A DNA stretch of 64,000 bases from Paramecium octaurelia (lineage: Eukaryota; Ciliophora; Oligohymenophorea; Peniculida; Parameciidae), in assembly GCA_905182995.1 (NCBI GenBank), contig CAJJDP010000053.1, forward strand, positions 393,719 to 457,718, in the 5' to 3' direction. Below the pieces are notes generated by a model. It saw only the letters and a program-made list of their open reading frames with translations. It was not told the origin of the DNA and searched no databases. Position 1 is the stretch's first letter. Each line of letters opens with the position of its first letter. Shown in pieces: positions 62,843 through 64,000 of the stretch. A program made the position numbers and the translations under genes.

Positions 62843-64000
62843 AAGGAGTCTAACTTTTGAATAATATGAAAGCATTTTATTCTTACAAAATAAACATTGG
62901 TCATTCTGATTTTATTAATATCTAATTGAGTTTCATACTTAAAAGCTTCAAAATTCAATAATTTATTTGATGCAGTTGAAATTTAAAAGCTTTTCTTGAC
63001 CATTGTTTAGTTTTTTTTTTTTTGTGTTAAAATTAATTTTATTCATAATTTACATTGGTTAATTTAAATCTTCTGTTGATTAATCTTATAGAAATAGCCG
63101 GTATATAAAATGGAGGATTTCTAGCTAAATTTTTAAATCGAATTTCATATAAGATTGTTAATATCTGTTTTTCTGTGTACTCAGTCCAGTTATATATTTG
63201 ATGATTATTTGAGCATATCAAAAGTTTTCTTCCTTTCATTAACATTTTATTTCATTAGTGAAATGATTAATAAGTAACTGAAATTAAGGAGAATCTTGAA
63301 AATGATCTTAATCACCTTAACATTATTTTTTTTTATTGTTAAGGGTGAATTTTTTTATAACGATTAGCTCCGCTAGTAATTAATGAGCAAATACTCAACA
63401 ATGAGAACATAGAGATTAGTTAAATAAACGTAGAATAAAAATAGAGGATAAATTGAAACTGTAAAAAGACTTATTCTTGAATATGAGAGCGGAGTTTTTC
63501 AAGCTAATTTTACTCCTTATATACCCCATTTTTCACCCTCAAATAAGAGATATATGAACCTCCTGTGATGGTATAGCAAGACATTTTAGTAAACTTATAG
63601 AGAAAAAAGAGACATGAGATGGGCATGGATAACTTGTTTTCTATAAGTCAATTGGAGTGTAAATTTCTGAAGGAATGTGTGATAAATAAGAAATTTTCTA
63701 CAATCAAACAGCAATCATTGAATGATCTCATTTTGGGGGACCTTATATCTTTTTGAGTTAAAAAAATTATAAGGTCGAGATGAAGAAAGTAGCTAATTTC
63801 ATTAATCAACTATAGATTAGGAAACTTTGAATAGGATTAACCTTTTGAAAGTAGTTAAGTGTTTTCAAATATCCTGGATTACATAAAATAAGTATATACA
63901 GGTATAAACTATGTTTGCCCTATTCAACGACGTTGCAGCCTAGGTTTTTGCCTACTAATAGAATTGTAAAATCAATTTAAATATCTTAAGTGGGTATTTG
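62843..64000. other. Unassigned end region with a short relic
   Basis: A 65-codon plus-strand frame at 63559-63756 (contains MVQQDILVNLQRKKRHEMG and SISQLECKFLKECVINKKF) looks coding-like but is isolated. No other supportable feature up to the window edge. Confidence 0.3.

Noticed and set aside
62752-63245. Two 68-aa minus-strand ORFs
   Set aside because: No motif; chance-length frames in AT-rich DNA, and the first is antisense to a plus-strand relic.
1-64000. Micronuclear (germline) origin with IESs explaining the frame changes
   Set aside because: Genes of 3.6 and 8.4 kb read through without insertions, and the breaks in relics look like one-base shifts and TGA codons rather than TA-bounded insertions; not fully excluded for the LINE-like region.
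1-64000. Telomere repeats, rRNA or tRNA genes
   Set aside because: No CCCCAA/CCCAAA tandem runs, rRNA motifs or cloverleaf with A/B boxes were noticed; short tRNAs could be missed without a covariance search.

Overview
The window looks like nuclear DNA of a ciliate, most likely Paramecium, from a macronuclear (IES-free) assembly. Three things show this. Long genes read through dozens of in-frame TAA and TAG codons (read as Gln) and end only at TGA. The introns are 22-28 nt GT...AG. Several protein families are those Paramecium has in bulk: WD40 arrays with B-box-like or pentapeptide N-termini, TPR proteins and cysteine-periodic surface antigens. The sequence is very AT-rich. Standard-code ORF calls are misleading here; all calls below use the ciliate code. 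Several kilobase-long coding stretches carry no internal eliminated sequence, which argues against micronuclear DNA.

Genes that read as intact or nearly so: a WD40 protein at 1372-2733 (-); a 1216-aa protein with pentapeptides and 22 WD repeats at 5082-8755 (+); a very large VLIG-type GTPase ending in a von Willebrand A domain at 23457-31922 (+, one frameshift); a zinc-finger/WD40 protein at 38568-40231 (-), paralogous to the first; a large signal-peptide/single-TM protein at 43780-50552 (+), scrambled by a duplication and a gap; a multi-span-type membrane protein at 55208-56470 (+, one nonsense codon); and a zinc-finger/TPR protein at 57967-60220 (+), in which every TPR is its own 102-nt exon.

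Between these lies an unusually large amount of decayed coding sequence: protein-like reading in one strand that hops between frames and meets TGA. It includes a LINE-like retrotransposon remnant (about 9000-11700, -), a surface (immobilization) antigen remnant (35480-36560, -) and several unidentified gene relics. An island of about 40 percent GC (53540-54160) stands out. I saw no rRNA, tRNA, CRISPR array or telomere repeat.

There is no operon logic. The nearest thing to a theme is a collection of scaffold-type repeat proteins (WD40, TPR, pentapeptide) plus a dynamin-superfamily GTPase. The most striking single structure is the TPR gene: ten tandem 130-bp units, each one TPR exon plus one 28-nt intron.
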